Origin: Glossina fuscipes
Lineage: Eukaryota; Arthropoda; Insecta; Diptera; Glossinidae
Assembly (NCBI RefSeq): GCF_014805625.2
Contig: NW_023998456.1
Location: forward strand, 1,856,559-1,920,558
Reading direction: 5' to 3'
Length of the DNA stretch: 64,000 nucleotides
Shown: positions 34,801-48,337 of the stretch, in pieces
How positions within the stretch are numbered: position 1 is the stretch's first letter
How the letters are laid out: every line of letters starts with the position of its first letter
The notes under the pieces: model-generated
Databases searched by the model: none
Seen by the model: only the letters and a program-made list of their open reading frames with translations
Told to the model about the DNA's origin: nothing
Program-made: the position numbers and the translations under genes

Positions 34801-37157
34801 AATGCAACGCGGGAGCCATTCCACAGCAACTTTAAAAATTTGAAAATACGAAAAAAAAAACATTTCATCTATATCCCTATATCTAGACATTAATCAATCT
34901 TCCGTAGCGTATGTCAAAGACCGCTCGGCAAACTTGATTCGATGCTATATAGATGGATGACTGGATACACATCGAAACTTTAATAATTTGTAGAATTTAA
35001 GTCAGACACGGCAATATCAGTCGCTATGTCCGTCTGGATACATTATTTCGCAACTTTACCGCGTACGTGTCCTTTCGCTTCACTTCACTTTATAATTTAT
35101 AAAAGCTGAATTACAAACAAAATGGTGGAAAATTAACACAAATACACAAAATTCCCGATTTTGAGCGAAGAAATTATGCCACTTTTACGCAAGTAATGAC
35201 ATCCGATTACCATATTATTGGATGGAATAGTTTCTAAAATAATGTAGAAACCGTTTAAAAATAGGTTTTTGCGGATTGACAAAATTTCCACTATAACTTT
35301 TCCAGCAGAGATCTATTTGACACAGGCATTTTTTTCCAAGCATTCTAGATGGTTCGACGCTTCTATTAAAGCAATAAAAAAAATTTTGGGCTCCTGAAAA
35401 ATGCGTAGTAGTTCCTGAAAAGCAACAGGAAAAAAAAGAGTTTTTATGACAATTTTTTGCGATTAAAGGAAAAGTAGTAATATTTGAGGATATTACGAAG
35501 CCTATATAGGTACCTTGACGTACTAGAGTCCTTAACAAGCTACAGAAACTTCTTTCCTTTAATTTCTTGGCAGAGGAGCAATAAAAGCTTCGGCATCACT
35601 CTCAACTTCATATCTATTTGCGGGTTACTTGAAAGTTATGTGAAGCCATATGAACATGTTTTTTTGGGAAATGCTTTTAAATTAACATACACACACTTGC
35701 CAAAGATGCCCGTTAGTATATTAGAGGAGGTAGCAATCAAAAGGCAAGATATTAAGCTGCAACACACATTGACATAAGTACTCTTACCGTAAAGTTTTGC
35801 AAGGAAAACATTTTTTGCAGATACTGAATATTTTTCTATGTGTTCTGGATGGATCAAAGCTCTAAGCAAAAAAAAAAGGTTTGATGTTTTGAGAGACCAC
35901 TGTGATAAGCCGTCTAACTGATCCAAATTTGTGGGAAAAGAAAAAAAACACGTAGGTAAAGTTTCTTAGAATTATTGATCTTTGCGTAAATGATGAGTGT
36001 TTGAGGAGAAAGTTGAATTTTCGGCCAAAAAAATACTCTTTTGCTGAAAAAAAATTTAATTAGCTTATTGAAAAGTCCCTACATACTGCTTTAGAGAATG
36101 TTGCTTTAAAGACACTGCAAAGAGTTCGAATAGAAAGCATGAAATTTGTTTGAGTTACAATACTTGCCTTTTTGAAATGTCGTGTTTGGCGGAAGACGCG
36201 TGAAAAGTTTCAAGTGTTCGTTCGCTGCCATATAATTATTTTCAAAAAATCAAATTCTTTTAACATTTAATATTTTGTCACGCCCAGAATTGCCTTTTTA
36301 TGCTTGCCATGATTATTTAAGGGTTGATTAGAGACAGTTAAAAGCGATGTGATCTTCTGAAAAATTTACAGAGGCTTACCTGTTAAAAAAAGGAAATTTA
36401 AAGATCCAAGCTTGGAGTGAAATCTTAGATCGATGCACAAATGCAAAAGTTTGTGAGCATTAGTTGTGAAAACTAGTGAGCATGTTTAGTTTGATTTACG
36501 GATCATGCGATGTTTTAAAGGTACAAATTTAACACCACATAGGCAAGACGTGCATCTTAACGTGAATTGATTTGATAATAAATTAAATCGTAAATAAAGT
36601 TAAAGTTGCTTGAAAATCTCGCAAGAATATCTACACTGGCTACGTTTTATGAGTATAAAGTTAAAACAAGAACGCTTAGGAATATTGAAGTTTATCTCTC
36701 TCTCTCACTCTCTCTCTCTCGGCAAGTCAATAATGCCTTTTATGAACTTTTTGAGCGAAGGTAAAGTTAGAAAAAGGAGCTAAGCAATGATCTAATTGCT
36801 TGAGGAAACACAGCAGCTAAAGGTGAAAAGCAGAAACTGCTTCTAAACGGATCCACGATAGAATCGACACAGCGTCTGTAGAGGACGGACTTCGCGACAG
36901 TCCATATTCAAGCGTTAAAGTCATGTCAAATTCAAGTAAGGCATCGATCGTCAGGGGAATGTTTCCAAGGCGGCAAACAGTTTTATTACTCATTTCATTC
37001 TCGCTCCTGGCTTACGATTGTGATTGAATTTTAGCACAAGTGACTTTCAGCGAGCGTTTGAGTTAACAATATTAGATGCGCTTAGAAAAAGCTATTGTTG
37101 AATCAAAGTTTTGCAATCAACGCTTCCACTTGCTTTCTTTCTGATGAAAGAGGATCT

Positions 37158-37207
<50 letters not shown>

Positions 37208-39299
37208 GAAAGAGAAAAATTTTGCGTATCTTTGTTTATTTTCTTTGTTTTCAAAGACGGCTGTCGCACTTGCCTGGCCTAAATTTGTCTCCTTTCATTT
37301 CCATTAAGTCGTTGAGTAAGTTCGTCCACAATTAATGAGAAACTGAAAGCCATCTTAGTGTTCATTTAATTACATTATCACATATATTTGTGATTACGTT
37401 AGAGTTAGCGTATAGTGTAGGCAAGGATGTGATGAGTTTCTTAGAGCAGCACACGCCCCGTATTGGAATTACACAATGCGATGCGGTGACCATGACGTGT
37501 GCCATATTCTGTAATAAGTATTGTGAATTGGCATGGAAGCAAACCTTTTCAAATTCCTGCTTGGTAGTAGGCTTTTTTCTTAAATTCCCCTGACGGAGTT
37601 CAATCTTTCATCGAATCCCTAAATTCCTTATAAAAATGATTCCATTCAAGTCAAAAATATTAAAATTTTAGAAAACTAGTAGCGAGAAATTAACGGTTTT
37701 TCAGTTCATTTCATTCACATGAACATGAAATCGAAGTCAAGTTCATGTTAACCACAAGACGAATGAGTCTCTTGAGAGAGTTGACGAAAGTACAAGTCCT
37801 TGGTCGCCAGTACAAACAAATATTTCTTTCTTCTAATAAGAGTGTTGTGCTCTCCAAGAGGCCAAGAATTGCTGGGATATAAATCTTATGAAAATTCTGA
37901 TTAAATCTCTCGAGATATTAAACAAACAATTGCTTTTGTATGTTACATCTAATATAAGAAAAACAAAGCCCTTAAGGGAAACAAGAATCAATTTATGACA
38001 TCGTGTGCGAATATGTACACAAGTGTGAAATTTACGAGGAAAAGGAGAAAAGAAAATGTTTAAAAATTTTTCCTCTCCGCTAAAGGTTGCACCAGTGTAT
38101 TCAGTAGTCGTAAATTCGATTGTAAAACAGATGTTGAGATATACATACTGAGGAGTTGACTAACATTTTTAAAACCATATTCTTCGAAATTGTTGTCAAA
38201 GTGTTAGAATTTGTTGATTTTTTTATGATATATTTTATTGACAGTGCGACTCTTGCTTTATCGTTTTACGATTTTTACGACTGGCCATCGTACGGATATA
38301 CAGTAATTAGTTTTTTGTTATTTTCAAAATTAATTTACAACACTTTTAAGAACTTCTCAAGATTTAACAAAATAGCTAAGAAAAGAAAGGACAATAAAAA
38401 AAAAAAACAAAAATAATAATAATAATAAGAAAACTTTCTTTGTCGGTTTTTGCTGAAGAGAATGATAGATAGATAATAAGTGATTTTATGGATTGAGAGT
38501 TTTTGATTTCCCAACGATTTTCATCGATCGTTATTAACAAATTATCTGTGACTCTTTTCACATTTTCCATTTTAATGATGGAGTAGTGTTTGTCTAACAA
38601 ATCATTGCAACAATTATCAACTAGTCCTTACTCGTGTCCGTTTATTGCTTTTTAATATCTCGCAAACCTTTTAATTAACTAAAAGTTAAAAGAATTAAGA
38701 AGCAGCATGTAATCGTTGATAATTAGTTTTGAAGGGCTAAACGCTAAATTCTTTATACGCATCAGAAGTTATCTACAATTTTAGCTCTGCTTTGGGAACT
38801 TCATCCATCTCAGCGAACTTTCCTTGACTTCAATCCAATCAAAGCGGTCAGCGAATTAGTACAGCTTCAGCTACCTATGCAGGTCAAACTAATTCATATC
38901 AAAAGACCTTAAATTGTGCGTTTCAGTCGTTGTCGGCACGGTACCGTCACGGTCACTGTTTACCCATCTGTAATGTGAAATGTACCATGCGGCGTACCTG
39001 CCGTCGAACACACTATTGGCATCTTTATATAGATAGGGCTATTTAGGGTTCAAAATCTTTCTGGTTGTATGGGAGCAACTTGTTTATATACCTAAGATAT
39101 TTGCTACTCCTTTTTTTATATTGCAACTTTTATGCAATGGTATGACCCAAGATTATCTTCCATGTCTGAAAATCAGTAAAGTTGATTTGCTTTGCTTTTT
39201 ATATAAATCTCGAGCGTATTGGAAGATAACGCGCGAGTCCTTTTTTTAATAGTCATTTTCGCTCCAGCAAAGAATGGGGATGACTTAATTTTGCGACTT
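31841..39299. other. gsb-n/gsb spacer, no gene recognised
   Basis: Short frames without recognisable similarity. Microsatellites: (TA)n 34272-34294, (TC)n 36694-36720, (AG)n 37162-37204. A relatively GC-rich patch with GGTACCGTCACGGTCACTG is at about 38939-38957. Enhancers of the flanking genes are expected somewhere in this spacer. Confidence 0.4.
37162..37204 (+). repeat. (AG)n microsatellite
   Basis: An uninterrupted AG run of about 21 units. In flies such GA runs can bind GAGA factor, but nothing here shows that it does. Confidence 0.9.
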
Positions 39300-39672
39300 A
39301 CTTGAGACGTCCAAAAGAAAATGTCAAAGAAGGCTTGTTTTATTTATAGTCAAATTCGCAATCAGTATAAGATTATTCTCGTTTCCTCGCGTCTGTGTAT
39401 CTGTAAGCAGATTACTCTTAAACTTGGTGACAAATCGGCCGAAGAACACACTTACTGCACACCGTAACTTGGTGTTTACTGTTTCTTTTTATGTGCATTA
39501 CTCGTAAATTAGAACAAATGTAGCGACAAAAATTTCTATGAAGTACCTGCAGAGAGATTTAAATATTGGACCCGACAACCTCATACTATAAATTATTGAA
39601 ATTTTAATTTTTTTTTTTTGGTAAAGTTGGTAAAGATTCAGCCAAGGCCGAATATAGTTTTCCTACTTATTG
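39300..39672 (-). repeat. dispersed repeat family C, copy 2
   Basis: The right end CAGCCAAGGCCGAATATAGT followed by TTTCCTACTTAT is the reverse complement of the family C start seen near 4166. Body similarity is weak and the left boundary is uncertain. Confidence 0.45.
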
Positions 39673-40225
39673 TTTTTTACAAGAATTAAGGCGATCAACT
39701 ATTACCCGCTTTCTATGCTTGTGTTTTTATTTGCGTCCCACTAAGCTCTTCAAGCATTCGGCTTGCTAAACGTTTTTCGAAAGCGAAAAGTAAAGACGAA
39801 CTTTTTCTTCGATAATTTTTCATTATAAGAGTCACAAATCGTGCAATTGTATCATTAACGAATGTGTATGTTTAAACGCACTGAGTAAAATATGGCAACG
39901 GAACATGGTGGTAAAACCATAAAAATAAAAAAATGAGTGCGGAAATTGCACACTCTCACAAGAGTAAAATTCTAAATGTACATCATATTTTCGGACAAAG
40001 TTATTCTCCTATTGTCGTAAAACAGTATGCTTAAAGGTGTGGACAAATAAAAAATAATTAATGCACTCAAGCCTTCGCTGAGATAATAGAACGATATTGA
40101 AAGATTAACAAAATAATGAGAAAAAACAAACTAAAATAGAAAATACCAGCATATATAAAAAAGAAATCATTCTTGAAGTTATAAAAAATTAAAAAAAAAT
40201 TCATTGTCACTACTGACTGACTATA

Positions 40226-41254
40226 CAGTATATGTTTACAATTGATATATTTTAAAGGACGCTAAAACCTATCAGGAAACGCCAACTTCATTACTATTTC
40301 TAGGTCCTATCACCTTCGAAATCGCTGCAAATACCTAAAACCTAATACCTAATTTAATTGTAAGGGTAGAGATGAGTACACTTTCACTCTTTTCCAAAGT
40401 TTTTTTTGCGTAATTTTCAAATACTTTTAGGAGCGTTTTAATGAAGAAAAAAAAGTGTACAGTAGCCCTATAAAAACTACACTTATGGGTTGAAGGCCAA
40501 AGAGTTTATTTCATAAAGGGCAAAAACTTATATTAAAAACCACGTCAAGATTTTTTTTGACTTAAAATAAAATTATAAGCAACAAATATACTTTAGTTCC
40601 TTAAAGAGTATAAAAAAGTCTACGTACAGTACCACCGAAAGGTTCGAAAAAGGACATCTTCAACTAACGGTACTTAGTTTTTCCACATGTTTCCATGCAT
40701 TTCAATAATAATTGATCAATTAAAACGAGTTTCTTTATTTCTTTTCTTTAAAATGTCCCAGAATATACTAAAATTCAAAGCAATTTCCCAAGAAGCTAGA
40801 AGTGTGAGTAGTGGGGTGAAGAAGTGGGGGGAACCAACAAAATCAATTGGAATTGATCGTGCTATTGATCAAGCTATTATCAAAAGCTATAATAACACAA
40901 ATAACCCCGAAAATAAGCACCAATCAGGCCAACCAAACCAACTTACAGAGCCCGAAGAACGATACGTTATCGGAATGGTAACAAATAAACCGAGAATAGT
41001 GCTGCTGATATTGAAAGAAAGCTTGAAAAATATAAGCAAGTTAGTATCGAACCTGAAACCTCTCGAGATGTTTCAAGAACAAATAGTCTTCATAGTCGTA
41101 TGCCAAGAGAAGAACCCTATATAAAAACTATTTATATGGGGAGGGAATATTTGGGGCGATTTTAACGGCAATAGGGCTTGGACATAGTTATGAACTTAAA
41201 TTTTCCCGATAGGTTTTAGCGTCGATTAAAACATTCATTCAAATTTTTTACAGT
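40226..41254 (+). mobile_element. Tc1-like transposon relic with terminal inverted repeats
   Basis: The two ends form inverted repeats of about 100 bases. The left end reads GACGCTAAAACCTATCAGG near 40258 and the right end is its reverse complement CCCGATAGGTTTTAGCGTC near 41205-41223. The outermost bases are CAGTA and TACAG next to TA dinucleotides, the Tc1/mariner target. The element is about 1.03 kb, shorter than the usual 1.6 kb, so the C-terminal part of the transposase gene is missing. Confidence 0.75.
40753..41124 (+). pseudogene. Tc1-like transposase, N-terminal fragment with frameshift
   Basis: An ATG at 40753 (MSQNILKFKAISQEAR) opens a frame resembling the N-terminal helix-turn-helix part of Tc1-like transposases, including the GRPR-like linker here read as HQSGQPNQLTEPEERYV. 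A frameshift lies near 40990-41000: the +1 frame continues with SAADIERKLEKYKQVSIEP, RDVSRTNSLHSRM and similar family-like sequence. The catalytic DDE part is absent, so no activity is expected. It lies within the inverted repeats of 40226-41254. Confidence 0.7.
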
Positions 41255-41269
41255 TAATTTAGTACCTTA

Positions 41270-41520
41270 CATATATGGGAAGGACATATTTGGGGCGATC
41301 TTGATCGTGATGGAAATGGGCCTGGACATAGTATTCAAATTGGCTTTTTCTGATAGGCTCAGCATTTTTCAGAACATCTCTAAAATCTAGAGTTACGTAA
41401 TGCCTCTGAAACTTGAAAGTGCAACCCCATTTGGACGTTGCCTTCTTTCAAAGGTTTCGTGAGAGTTAGCGGCAATAACTTAGCCCTCATCGTTTGGTGA
41501 TCGTAGTCAAAGGCTTAGTC
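41270..41520 (+). repeat. repeat family D, copy 1
   Basis: Contains ATATTTGGGGCGATCTTGAT, TTTTTCTGATAGGCTCAGC and AGTTACGTAATGCCTCTGAA. The same order recurs at about 59960-60220. The first part also resembles the right end of the adjacent Tc1-like element, so D may be the end of a related element. Confidence 0.55.
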
Positions 41521-41859
41521 TCTTTTTTATGTATTTGACTGATTTTGATGATTCAAAATGTTGAATAATTCTACATAGCCGTGATACTGAGTTGAAGACA
41601 AATTCTTTCTCTTCGAGACAGCTTGAATCCTTAAATGCTATAAATCTTAGAGTCATCTTATGGCAATATTGCCTTTAATATTTGCAAATATTAGAGCAAT
41701 GCTTAGGGCATCATAAACCTGCGAAACATGATAAATTTCGTATCCAACAAATATTCTCTCAGCGAATTCCATTCAGAAACTTGTATATTTCATTTTGTAT
41801 CGCACTATTTAAAAACGCGTTTAACTTATTTCTGTTATTCTTCGTTTAATTTTTACGAT

Positions 41860-43859
41860 TATAGTTATTGTCCGGAAACATATTAAATCATTTGAAAAAA
41901 GAAAAAAAAGTGAAAAACGATAACAAAAGCCAAGAACGCACAGGCAGATCACTGATTCGTTTTTTTTTTTTGTTTTTTTTTTTGTTTTCTGTTCAAAGTA
42001 CTGCACTTAATTCGTTGAAGGAAGGGAAAAAAAAAGCTGATGCACGGTCATAAATCTACATATGCAATTGTTATGATGAAGTAGAGGAAGAAGGAAACAC
42101 AAACACACAAAAGAACTCAAAAATCCTCCTCATACATTTGCATAGAACGGCATTGCAGCAGAAGAGTATTAAGGAAAAGAAAAACAAAGCTGACAACTTT
42201 CGATCGACAAGAAAAGACAGCAAATTACTCAACACAACAGCGAAACAACAAAAAAAAAAAACGGCAACAAACATAAGTACGAGTAAGCGTGTGCGTAAGA
42301 ATTTATGTGGATACGTGAGTGTAAAACAAGTTGTCTTTAAATAAAAACAACGATAACAACAACAACAACAACAGTAACAAATTCAATGTTTAACAAATTG
42401 TGGCAAATAATATCAAAAATCGTAAACATCACTGGCACAGTAAAAGTGTTAAATGTGTGTGAAATGAGGGAAAAAAAGACAAAAAACCGATCAGATTTTC
42501 TTAATTAACTAGAAGAAGAAGAAGTTGCAGTGGTTAAAAGCTCGTCTTCGAAATCTTCGAATCAAAAAAAGAGTAAAAATCGAAATTTAAACTCTACCTA
42601 CCCACACGTTTGGAGTCAAAATTTAATGCAACTCCGACTTTTTATTAAAATAAAAAGGAGTAGAGCTTCTCGTCTTCTATGTAAACCGTTTGCGAGAATG
42701 TTCTGCATTTTGCATATTTTTCTTTTGAAATATCAACGTGATAGGTGTCTAGAGACATGCTGTCTGACAGTTGCAAATATGAGGAGATTCCCGGTATGTG
42801 CTCCCAGCATGTGTGTATGTTACGTTTGCGAGAAGAAACTTATAACAGAAACGTTTTTCCTTTTTTATAACTTTTTCGGATACATAAAATACAAACAAAA
42901 AAAAAAAAACAAGAAAAAGAAAAAAAGATTTACTAAAAGACAATATATTTCGCATTTTAGTTTATTTATGAGTTGTCGGCAACGACAACGTGTTCTTTAT
43001 ATCGCTCCCTAAAACACGCGCGCGTATTTACGATATATTTCTTATATGTGCCCTGGCATTACAGTCAATCAGACAGTCACACGCAGGCAGGAGTTATGTG
43101 TTGTCATTGTAATATACTCTCTCTGTCTCTTTCGCTCTCTTTGTTTCCTCATTTTAATTTTCACAAAAATGATGATTTGCGCGTAAAAAGTGTTTGCATA
43201 CGAAATAAGTTGAAATCTCCGCGCTTAGTGGGAACCGACCGGCTGACGTAGTGTTTGGGAATTGTTGCCTCATAAAAATGTCTAGAAAATACCTTGAGTC
43301 CGTCAAGCGGGGCAATTAAAATTGAACTTTTATGTTACAATGACATACAGCACACCACAGTTAAGTTAGCCAGTTAAGCAACAACAACAACTGCAATCAT
43401 GCACTCCTATCCATAACCCATCATCCAGCGACGCCAAATACCAAACAAATCTCGCAGTGCACTATATGATCATTCGTATTTACCGATTTGTCTGCTCTCC
43501 GATTGTTGTCTTGTTGTTCTTGCTATCGTTGTTGTTTTTGTTGTTTGCTATTTGCAGTTAGTGTTGCTGTTGCTGTTGCTGATGCTGTTCGTTGTTGCAA
43601 AAAAGATCAAAGAATCTTTACCGCCTCGACCTCTTATTTTTGTCCATCGAAGGGGCGAACTTAAGGAAAAGGTTTTTGTGCGATGTTTTTCGACAAAGCT
43701 TTATTGACTGCTTTGCATGCTTAATTTACCTCAATGACCATTCAAGATTTTTCATTTTATTTTTTATTATTTCTTATTTTCTAACACATCATCGTCATCA
43801 TCAGCCACATCATACACAGCTTAACTCATTCTTCATGTCATCTCCTACGATCACTAAAA

Positions 43860-43894
<35 letters not shown>

Positions 43895-44150
43895 GGAAAT
43901 AAGCATTTTCGCCTTTCTTTTGCCATTTTCCCAAAGTTGCTTTCAACTTAATTGCAAACAAATGAAATTTGTTTTTATTTTTATATTTTTCTTCTCTCTT
44001 TTTCAAGTTTACCGAATATTACAAAAATTATAAGATTGGCAAGCAAGTACAACAATTTTCTCTTATTTTTATTTCTATTCCTTTCTTTATACAAACGTGA
44101 AAATTTTAATTGCTTCTTTCAATATTCGATCAATAACTTCTTATATTAGA
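41860..44150. promoter_or_regulatory. homopurine/homopyrimidine and CAA-rich block, possibly regulatory or untranslated
   Basis: Alternating A-rich (41890-42530) and T-rich (43490-44150) DNA with CAACAACAACAACAACA at about 42357-42373, TTGCTGTTGCTGTTGC near 43565, and a T30 run at 43863-43892. No transposon signature was seen. Open frames here (for example 42530-43012) look like composition artefacts. Similar texture is common in fly untranslated regions and enhancers; function is unproven. Confidence 0.3.
43863..43892. repeat. poly-T run of 30
   Basis: A homopolymer of 30 T; its length may be unreliable in assembly. Confidence 0.9.
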
Positions 44151-47100
44151 AAGTGTCATCTCTTCTTCGGGAACGTCAATTCTTTAGTATAGTTTTCACT
44201 TTTGACTTTATTTTCAGTGTAGATGGAAGACGAGTGTACTTGATCGGCATGAAACACTTGTTTAACTTACTCAAATCCTCTTCTATCTATCTCTCTTTGG
44301 GTAAGCGATATTTCCAAAGCGCTTCAAGCAACAGCCTGAGGTAGACATTGGCATGAAAGATTGATTGTCTGTCCTTGACTTATTCGTGATTTGCTTTATT
44401 CGGTTTTATCTACGTTTCTAGGCTCAACGTATGCAGCCAAGTAATTTTAGAAGGGCTTTGAAAACAATCAACTAATTAGGTGGTTGGGCGACTAGTTGTT
44501 CAGGAAGAACTCAGCGCACTTATAATGCCTTAATTCCTGATCTTAAATGAGCAGTTTTTGGTTCAAAGAACTCCACAGATCGGTCTGGTCAACCAACTCA
44601 AAAATTTTAGCGTTACGCTAGAGACCAAAGGAGAGTCTTTGGGCTTGAAGTAGTTGTAAACCAAGTGATTTTATTGATTTTAACTTGAGAAACATTTGGA
44701 GGAATAGCGATCGAATTTCTATTACCGATCGGACAAAACGGCAGAAGATAACTAACCTAACTATCAGTTTACAAACCGTTTCGCCGACCAATGTAGTCAT
44801 CCAGAACTGAATATTAAATCTAAAAGACAACAATATCGGGCTGAAGAGGACAGTATCTGGGATTTAAAAAAGAGTTTAAGTATATGATAAATATCTTTAT
44901 ACACGACCACGATAACGGTATAAGAGGTATGGTCGAATCTGGTCGAGTCTGACAGATCGACTGGCAACGTCGTGAGTTTCGAAGTCGGATTTGCTTTGGT
45001 CGCTCTTGGTCGACAAGAGAAGACGTGCGCTCGAACAGCTGAGATATAAGGAAAAACATATTGAATAAAATATAAATTATAATAGTAAAATATGAATCGG
45101 GTTCAATTTTCTAGCTACGATATTAAAGGTAGTCCAGATTAAGAACCAAGTAAGAACAAGTAAGATAAGCGTTTTCTTTGGTAAAGTTGCGCTCAAAGAT
45201 AATCCTTTTGGATGAGTGTTTGGTCAGTTCAATTACAGTGCCGTAGCAAATAGAAGCTTTACAAATAGAATAAATTGAATAGGGAAAAGGGGACAAGTTA
45301 ATTGGACATCGATTAGGATCTCACACATCCCTTTTTCTGTAGTTGTGTGGTCCAACACACACGCTGAGGATACTCCATCCGTACGTTGACAGGACATCCG
45401 TAACTTGTGTAAATCTATATGAATCCGCGAACGTCTAAAAGGCGATTATTGTTTATTTACTTGCCTACGAAATTAAAAAGCTCAAATAATTTTCCCGAGT
45501 TGTCTAATTTGCTTAATCAACGCAAAATGAACTTAATTTGGTAAAATTTCCTACGCAAAGAAGGGGAATGCTCATTACCTTTATGAAAACAAAAAAAAAA
45601 AAGGTAACAAAATGGTCTTCCTCTGTAACTGGATCCTCTTTCACTCGAAAACTTTGTCTTAAAAAAATACGAAGGAGGTAAAATTTCAATGCTCTGTAAT
45701 ATTAGGGGGACGTAGCCTAATTTTTTTTTTTCAAGATTGGACGCTGTAGGATTACCGATTGGAAGTTGTTACCGTTGTAGCTTTGTAGGGGATTATAAGT
45801 AATGCGTAGAAACCACAATTTTTCTTTTCTCAAGGCTTTCGAAAACTTGGTCTGTACTCTAAACATGTTCTCAGACTAATTCAGGCCATTCTCAGTATTG
45901 CCTTGCAAGCAAGAACTTACAACGTTTTTCCCAAATTTGAAAACGACATTTTGACTTTTGGGAGCTGAGAATGTTTACCACGGATATTACACAGGTGGAC
46001 AAACGGACGGATAAGCGGATAGACTAGAACGAGCCTAAATCGATTTATAATTTTATTTTGATCGAGTTTACAGACAAACTTTACTGAGTTTCTAAAGCTT
46101 TCTTCTCCACCTTCGTAACGTTTGCAAAAAATGGAAAAAATTATACCGCCACTCTTCAGTGAAGGGAATTAAAAATAAAATAATTCACATTAAAATTTAA
46201 AAAGAATTTTGTTAAGACAACTATAACTATAGACATAAATTTGACTGCCGTAAACATCTTTTTTGCCAGCCCAACACGCACTTAGCCAAAAAAGAAGATC
46301 GTAACTTAAGGTTGAAATGAATTAAAACCTAATTAATTTAACACTTTCGCCTCCATTCATCTCATCGTCCATCTCTTTAATAAAAATGAAAATAAAATGA
46401 AGTTTCTCATGAATTATTTTCAAAGACCAGTAGCCATATATAAAGCATATAAAGATTAGCATAAAACTTTATTGTTTAGTCAAAAAAATTATTGTTAAAA
46501 ATAACGCCTCGAAGGCAAAAATCATAAAACGAAACCACAAAACAAGATGAATCGATTTTTCTTCTTCTTGATTTCATATTTTTTGACGCTATTGTAAACT
46601 GGTTTGTCTTGATGTGTTCAACTTCTTCTACTACTATTTGTGGTTAACATTTGCAAACCACTTGCGTTATATGCACGAGTGCTACTAGAGTTTACAGTAT
46701 TATGCTGAAATGTCATAATTTATGAGTGATTACCTTAAATAATACAAACAATTTTTTAGACAAAACTAACTGCTATTGTGCACGGTATTCCCAAAGCTAC
46801 TGCAAAGCATTGTGCACTGAAGTTAAGGCGAATAGAAAGGAATAGAAAGCCGTACGTATGTAGGTACACACATGTACATAAATAACATTAGGACATTAGA
46901 ATTGATCTTTATTGCCCCTCAGAAGGGAATCAATTCATGTTCGATTTAAAGAGCAAACTGCCGCTCAATTCGGCAAAGTGAACCGTCCACAATTTACCAA
47001 GAAAATAATCCTTTTCATGCTTGGCCACAATTATGGTATCAAAATCGTGAAGCTTTTGGTCTAGCGTCCTAGACTTAGGTTAAGAATACTTTTCGATCTC

Positions 47101-48337
47101 TATCTACGATTAGAAGCAGACCTTTGTAGAAAGGTTCTTTAAAATGGTAAAAGTCGTTGGGGAGTTCGTGTATACAAGCGAATACTTAATGTATTCTCAC
47201 CACAAGCCCTGTGGGACACAATAGTTCAAAGATCATAAGATCTTAAAGGATCTCAATAAATCGATTATTATCCGGTACAGTTTCTGTAATCTGCTGTCAG
47301 TGTTTCCCGATTTGGCTCACCAAAAGAACCTTTGATAAAATGTCATCTGTATCTGCTTAAATATGTTGTTTAGTCGGTGCAATGATGAAGTTCTGCGCTC
47401 CTCCATCCTTTTGCCTCTTTCCTAGTTATTTTGCTGAAAATATCGCACCAGGAGAGATTTGCTTAGGAAACTATTACTGCATAACATGCCAGATGGAGTC
47501 TATGTAGAGCGATTCGCATACCATGCACATAAACCAGTAAAAGGACAGTGAGAGAGAGAGGGAGGGAGATGGGCACATTAAGATTCTATGGACACTGCAT
47601 TACTTCACTAATACTCTTGATAAGTTTGCTACAAACATGTAGGACTTACAAGAAAATCTATTAATTCTTTTTAACTTGCTGTACGCGGTCGTGATCTAAG
47701 ATTAATCAGGCGTTCGATTTTGCTTGCAAAAAGTGTCTTATGGTAAATCTAGGAGATTAGCAAAGAGGAATGTTTGGATAAAAATTACGAAATATAAACA
47801 TTTTAGTAAAAGCGATTGAAGGGATGAAGTCTTCATGTAATTCATCTGAAAGTAAGTAACATTAACGTTAACATAACTGCTTGGGTAGATAGCTGGCAAA
47901 CGGAATCAGGTAGAGAGACGGAAAGACTTGCGAACAATTAAATAGAAAGCTAGCTGAACAGATGAAAAAAGTGCACTGCCCGAGATCAAAGAATTTGGTG
48001 AAAACAATCAATATATCCTCAGTTTCCGATGGTAGGCACACGCATGATGAAAAAAAAATGTGAGAAAATAATATCCGGTCGTGACTGAATCTTTTACTCG
48101 CCCCATCGTGATTCGCAAAAAAGAAGAACAACGAAATTTTCATACTCTGTTGTATTGGGAGGACGCGACCGATTTTTTCAATTTTCAGAATAGCGGCGAA
48201 AATTTGTACAGTGTGTGTGTTACGAGAAACAAGCAAAAAGCACGGAAAGCAAAGGTGTTTGCAGCTTTTGTTGCATAGAAGGTGGGCGTTGGAGGCGTGC
48301 TCTTTGATAGTTAAAAGAGGATATCTAAACCGTTAAA
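44151..48337. other. gsb-n/gsb spacer, no gene recognised
   Basis: No exon or transposase fragment was recognised. A GGACAAACGGACGGATAAGC segment near 45995 recalls families A/C. A short (AG)n run lies near 47550. Confidence 0.4.

Noticed and set aside
37095..37307. 70-codon frame with RE repeats
   Set aside because: The arginine-glutamate repeat is simply the (AG)n microsatellite translated.
42530..43012. 160-codon plus-strand frame
   Set aside because: It starts in an A-rich block, has long lysine runs and no domain, and sits in low-complexity DNA where long frames arise by composition.
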